Under the pieces are notes generated by a model. That model was not told where the DNA came from, ran no database searches, and saw only the letters and a program-made list of their open reading frames with translations. DNA of 64,000 bases from Helianthus annuus (lineage: Eukaryota; Streptophyta; Magnoliopsida; Asterales; Asteraceae), in NCBI RefSeq assembly GCF_002127325.2, contig NC_035441.2:148008003-148072002 (forward strand), read 5' to 3'. The translations under genes were made by a program, and so were the position numbers. This document shows, piece after piece, positions 59,101 through 64,000 of the stretch; within the stretch, counting starts at the first letter, position 1, and each line of letters opens with the position of its first letter.

Positions 59101-62100
59101 CCACTAAGCCCTTTAAAAGTATTTATACATTCCTCTAAAAAATCTATACTCAAAGACAACTCAAAGGCAAACAAAAGTGTAAGAAAAGCTAAGGTCCAAG
59201 ACCAATCTAAGACATATCTATACATCTCCCTAAAAAGTCCATAACCTTAGTTCAATATCTCTAAGAACTCTTATCCTTGATCGTGCCCTTTGAGAGGTGC
59301 AAGTTTAGCAAATTCTGCTTACTCCGCTCATCCCATGTCAGTTTGGGCCTGCATCTGCTTCTCATCCCATGTCAGTTTGGGCCTGCATCTGCTTATCCCC
59401 TCCATTGTAAGGATTTCTATGGTTTTACTTGAGCTGTCATCTGTTTCCTCTTCACATGCCCAAACCATCTCAATCTAAATGCTTGAACATCAAAATAGAT
59501 CAATCATATGTCAAAAAATAAAGCAAAAAACGATATGCAAAGTTTACAATACAACACATAACACTCATAACTGACATCAAAAACAACAAATTAATCAACA
59601 TACGTTATTAACTATAGTGTGCGTGTGTATATATATTGAAAGATTATAACTCTTAAATTAAATATATATGTCTATAATTTATCCTGTTATATAATGCATA
59701 TTATATAAATATACATATTTAATTACAAGTTCTATATAATGAAATGTATATGTATTTATGTCCAATTAAAAAGTTAAGTAGGTGTGTAATATACAATATC
59801 AACTTTTTTATGAACAATTACTTCGGAACACCAACCACTCAACATTAATGCAGTTACTTAATTATGGTTAAAAATTCATAGACTGAAGTGAATAGTGAGA
59901 AACCTAAATGGTTGTCGCTAGTTGCGAGACTAAAGCTATGAGGAACCTAAATGGCCGCTGCTGGTTGCCGAACCAACGCCTTGGTTGCCAATGAAGCAGA
60001 GTTACTGAAGCTCGATGACTTCTCAAAGTCACAGGCCTCTTGTGCAAAGCACCTCTTCTGAGTGTGCCTCACGCCTAGGAGCTCCTAATGCGTGCCTTTT
60101 ACAACCAAGATACCTATGTCTTTCTTGGACGTGTTCCTATACCACATGTTCGTTGAGATGATTAACCACATGGATCTTAATGAGGTTTGCAACAACGTTT
60201 TCAGCCTTCCCTTAGCCGAAGAGTAATGATAGTGATTTTGGTCAGAAGAGAGAATACTCTCCATTACTCTAAAATTTAGATCAGGAGTTGAGTTAGTTTT
60301 TAGTTTTCTCATTTGTCCATACTCCATATATGAACTGATTAAACCTTAACCTAAGGGATGGCACACACACATGGGACCTAATTTGTATAGTTAATGTCGA
60401 CGAAGTTGACAGTGTGTGCAGCACATGCTAACTTGTGTTCCGCATCTTTGAGTAAGGCCTTCACAAACTCTTCTTTGTTGAAACTATGGAGACTCTGATA
60501 CATAGTTGTTGGCGTGTGGCTTGTGTTGTGTATGATTTGAGCAACTTTACATGTTCCCTTGAATGCAAGTGCTATTGCCTGATATGAGTATATGACATGT
60601 TAGGTAAAAGTGAATAGTTAGTCCATCTGGTGCATAGGTATGCATTAGTCCTCTGTGATTATGTAAGCTTGTTTCTACTTTCTAGTGTCATTTGTGTTTT
60701 TCATAACTATTGCGCCAATTTTAAATCTTATGGCTTATCTCAAAAAAGATTCCATTTCTTTAAAATTTTACAAGCACCCTACCCCCATTAAATTGCATTT
60801 GTTTTTAACAATAACATTGATTATACTTATTCTATACCTTATAAAGATGCCCCTATATCTTGAATGAGTATTTACAAACATATACCATTGGAATGTTTAT
60901 GCAATAGGATGTGTCATTCTTCATAGTCTTTCAACATAACTTTTACTAATCCCTGACTCACTGTATGATTTGTATGTTAGAAGCTGCGATACTAAAATAG
61001 TATTCTTATTTCTCAGATTGTGGGACCACAAAGCGGAGCTATTGCTCCCTCAGAAATTTCACTGGTTATCGACTCCTTGAAGAAGAAAGTCGGTGCTGAT
61101 CGTTGTGCGTATATCATGGTTAGTCTAAACTCTAAGAACAACGGAATGCCATAATATTTTATTCTGATTTTTGGTAAAGAGTCTTTAGTATAATGGTTTG
61201 ATATATTTTTGTTTTTACAGAAAAGAATGGAAGAGAACAGGGTTAAGTTGGCTGAAGTCACCAACAACCATCACAAGTTGTCGTTAGAAAGAAGAAAACT
61301 AAGGGCTACTGGAGCAAATCAAACTGTTGTTTTGTTAACAAAGAGGCAGAAGGATGCAATTGACATGCAAAACGGGGTCAATGCAAGCAACGATGACAGT
61401 GACAGCAGTAACTCTCAGGAAGATGGGCATGCTTCGGCAGTTCTTTTAGGATCTAGCATTGCAGTAAAAAACGCGGTCAGGCCTATCAAGCTTCCAGAAG
61501 TGAAGAAATTACCTCCGTACACCACATGGATTTTCTTGGATAGGTGATCTCCGTTTATCTAAATGCTGTCAAACATATGTTTGGCTATCACTATTTTATT
61601 GTTGAGTAAATTACTTTTTGAGTCCCTGTGTTTTAGTGGTTTTAACCATTTGAGTCCAAAATCAAAAAGTTTAGCGCCCTGAGTTCCTAACCGCTCATTT
61701 TATAACGTTTTGAGTTCAACTTTTTAACACTTGTACTTTTGATTTTGGACTCAAGTGGTTAAAACCACTAAAACACAGGGACTCAAAACGTTATAAAATG
61801 AGCGGTTAGGGACTCAGGGCGGTAAACTTTTTGATTTTGGACTCAAGTGGTTAAAACAACTAAAACACAAGGACTCAAAAAGTAATTTACTCTTTATTGT
61901 TTAATGTTTAATAGTACTGCTGCTTATAATGGGTTCCATTTTTGTAAGTTTTAAGTTATAGTTCATCTCTTATGCAACTATAAATTATGCAGAAATCAAA
62001 GAATGACAGAAGACCAGTCTGTAGTAGGTCGCAGGAGAATTTACTATGATCAAAATGGCGGTGAAGCACTAATTGCGAGTGACAGTGAAGAGGAAGCAAT

Positions 62101-63791
62101 TGATGAAGAAGAGGAAAAGAAAGAGTTTGTTGACCCTGAAGATTATATTATTCGGTTGGTGTTCTTTATTTTATATGTTTATATGGTCTTATCTACTCAC
62201 AGTTGTTTGACATTACCTATATATTAAAAATCCAATTGAATGAATAGTAACATCTATATGTTATATATTAAAAATAGAACCTATAAATTTACTAAACCGA
62301 GTGTATTTTTGGTACCGATTCGGCACCGGTATTCACCGGTTTTTACTCTCAAATACCAATGTCGTACCAGTACCGACCGGTACCGAACCGTACCGTACCA
62401 GGTATATTCGATACCGGTACCCACTTTTGGGGATTTCGGTAACGGAGGTATATTCGGTACCGGTACCCACTTTTGGGGATTTCGGTAACGGTATTTTCGG
62501 TACCGGTTGGTACCGAGCTCATCAAATCCTGTAGCAACGTAGCAATGCAAGTAATTGCACCGTTTAGATTACTTTTCATACACACAGTAAGTAAACTGTA
62601 TTTCGTTTGAATGAGGTTTTATATACACAACAACTTATTTTGCTTTCTTTTGTCTTTTTCTGTAATGAATGAATTGTAGCATGTAAAATTAACTTGGATA
62701 TTTAGATTATTGATGAGCAAATCGTATCAAATCCTGTAATCAAACTGGTATCGTATCGGTACCAAATTTACTATAGCAAATCATTCTCGGTACCAATTTG
62801 GTACCTACCTTTTGGCGTTTTCAGAATCGTTACTTTCGATTCGACACCGGTCTAGCACTATACATGTATTTATTGATTTTTACCTTCAAATACCATACCG
62901 TATTGTACCGAGCATTTTCGGTGCCGGTACCTAATAATTTCGATGATTTTCCGGATCGGTACTTTCGGTGTGGTTACCGGTACCGAGCTCATCCATATTT
63001 TAACGTGATAGCACCGTAATAACTGAACTGAAAACAATCGAATTTCCAACGTGTAGGACGTGTGGGTCCTATTATTATATATTAGGTTATTTAAAATCGT
63101 TTTTTAGGACGGAGTGACTATCCTTACCACGTCATTTTTATTTATGTTTTGATATTCGGGATCTGCTTGCCGTTGCTGACACGCGTTTTGCAGTCACTGG
63201 GTCCCCGCCGCAACGCGCGGGCGGAATCAACTAGTTTAATTGAGATTTCTATATTTTAGTGTGTATATATATATATATAATATATATATATGGTCTCTGT
63301 GTTCAGGTTTCCTGTTATATGCATAAAAAATTCATTTTTGCCGACCTGAAGTTCTTTGATATTATACTTTCTAGATGTGTGCTTCATATTAGCATCAATT
63401 TCTAGTCGTGTATAGAATAATATTACTGCATTCTCATCATACCTTTAATTGTTCCAGAAAGACCATCCAACAGCTTGGGTCGTCTGTTGTTGTCTTGGAT
63501 TTACTGGGACAACAGTTGTCCAGAAAACCTTCTGAAGTCAAGGTAAGCACTTAGATACTTGACATTATTGTTTTGGATTGCTGGTGCAGCTTTTTTGCCT
63601 TTTAATGTGTTTGCTTTTCACACATTATGGAACATCTCATGCAGGCAAGATATGAAGTCCTTGTTAATAAAGAAAATGCTGTTGAAGGCTCTAAACCAGG
63701 AAATTCTGAGTTTGATATGAGTTCATTGTATGACAAAGACCTTGAAGCTGCACTGGACTCATTTGACAACCTATTTTGTCGCCGATGTCTA
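56111..63791 (+). CDS. CLF: CURLY LEAF (CLF), PRC2 histone H3K27 methyltransferase, 5' part
   Basis: Exons 56111-56182, 61017-61118, 61221-61543, 61993-62154, 63458-63542 and 63645-63791 join in frame through GT-AG introns: 297 codons, open at the window edge (next donor at 63792). Exon 2 has EISLVIDSLKKKVGADRC, like the Arabidopsis CLF N-terminus. Exons 3-4 hold PYTTWIFLDRNQRMTEDQSV, then GRRRIYYDQNGGEALI and an acidic DSEEEAIDEEEE run, closer to CLF than to SWINGER (MAEDQSVVGRRQIYYEQ). Exon 6 ends LDSFDNLFCRRCL, the conserved EZH motif. The CXC and SET catalytic parts lie beyond the window. CLF trimethylates H3K27 within PRC2 in the nucleus and represses floral homeotic genes. Intron 1 is 4.8 kb and introns 3 and 4 carry transposons, but no exon is broken. 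Confidence 0.92.
57886..58312. repeat. ATATCGG-type MITE-like repeat in CLF intron 1
   Basis: Built from gatatatcgg / ccgatatt words; ends gtagttaat...attaactac mirror each other. No clean target duplication found. It resembles in style the AACCGG, CGAACA and GGTACC elements of this window. Confidence 0.5.
58705..59048. mobile_element. hAT-like MITE of GAGGCG words in CLF intron 1
   Basis: Flanked by AGTATAAC on both sides (58697-58704; 59049-59056), an 8-bp target duplication. Ends CCATGGTTTAAAA / CAAGGATTACAAG; interior with gcctcgaggcg palindromes. Non-coding. A partial relative is at 50915-51047. Confidence 0.7.
61604..61892. mobile_element. Mutator-type MITE in CLF intron 3, perfect 9-bp target duplication
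   Basis: Ends GAGTAAATTACTTTTTGAGT on both sides, long hairpin interior (ggactcaagtggttaaaacc and its reverse, partly nested). Target duplication TTTATTGTT at 61595-61603 and 61893-61901. It fills most of the 449-base intron. Confidence 0.9.
62281..63000. repeat. Two GGTACC-type MITE-like repeats in CLF intron 4
   Basis: 62310-62525 and 62740-62990 are rich in ggtaccggtacc and ttcggtaccgg words. Both end in ggtaccgagctcatc. Within the first, 53 bases around tattcggtaccggtacccac are tandemly repeated (62403, 62450). Confidence 0.65.
63060..63234 (+). mobile_element. Helitron 3' end (plus strand) in CLF intron 4
   Basis: CTAG at 63231-63234 followed by T, with a GC hairpin (CCCGC/GCGGG, 63204-63221) about ten bases upstream. 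No sure TC start was found; the left limit is a guess. Confidence 0.4.
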
Positions 63792-64000
63792 GTAAGCATT
63801 GCTAATCTACATGTTTTCATTCTTTTTTTTTTTTTATACAAAAAGTGGAAGAGATGAAGTTCATCAATTAAATTAAAAGCCAAGGCTAGAACTCCAAAGT
63901 ATAACTTGAGTCTGATCACTTATGCCTGTCGGTGTGCAAAGAGGGCAGCTAGTGGGTCCCTTGATTTTTTAGTTTAATTGGTTCAGTAAGTATGATAAGT

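Noticed and set aside
62281..62585. Several Arg/Tyr/Val-rich overlapping frames on both strands
   Set aside because: All come from the ggtaccggtacc repeats in a CLF intron.

Overview
The window is nuclear DNA of a flowering plant, almost certainly a eudicot. It has spliced genes with GT-AG introns, AT-rich spacers, Ty3/gypsy (Athila-like and Tekay/Del-like), LINE, SINE, Helitron, hAT, Mutator and Harbinger remains, and two recognisable host genes. The repeat types look asterid/Asteraceae-like, but that is an impression and cannot be proved from the sequence. No tRNA, rRNA, CRISPR or prokaryotic feature was found.

Layout. 1-1.67 kb: degenerate tandem repeats. 1.67-18.67 kb: a very young Athila-type retrotransposon in tandem form, LTR-internal-LTR-internal, with the right internal copy cut off inside its leader for the env-like ORF. 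Both internal copies carry the same in-frame TAG and the same 1-nt frameshift in pol. 18.7-25 kb: remains of minus-strand Ty3/gypsy elements with a 3.4 kb LTR and an initiator-Met tRNA primer site. 25.6-28.9 kb: a minus-strand Helitron. 29-33.9 kb: AT-rich DNA with a 399-bp duplication, a LINE relic, and a Pack-MULE with a perfect 9-bp target duplication that carries the start of a KEG (KEEP ON GOING) E3-ligase-like gene. 34.4-36 kb: a MITE and a 117-bp tandem repeat split by a SINE.

36.1-40.95 kb: an intact filament-like plant protein (FPP, DUF869) gene on the plus strand, five coding exons, 871 aa, with a long intron in the 5' leader. 41.5-49 kb: a Harbinger deletion derivative, a large inverted-repeat element, two hAT MITEs with perfect 8-bp target duplications, and a Tekay integrase relic. 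49.2-54 kb: a second minus-strand Helitron whose 5' part is present three times in tandem; each copy carries two captured exons with intact splice signals. 54.6-55.4 kb: a Mutator-type MITE and a SINE.

55.98 kb to the end: the 5' part of CURLY LEAF (CLF), the H3K27 methyltransferase of plant PRC2, on the plus strand. Six exons (297 codons) are visible and the gene runs off the window before its CXC-SET region. Its introns hold a hAT MITE, a Mutator MITE, GGTACC-type repeats and a Helitron end. Two short uORFs precede the start codon; the second ends on the base before the CLF ATG. The two host genes show no functional link; they are islands in transposon-rich DNA.
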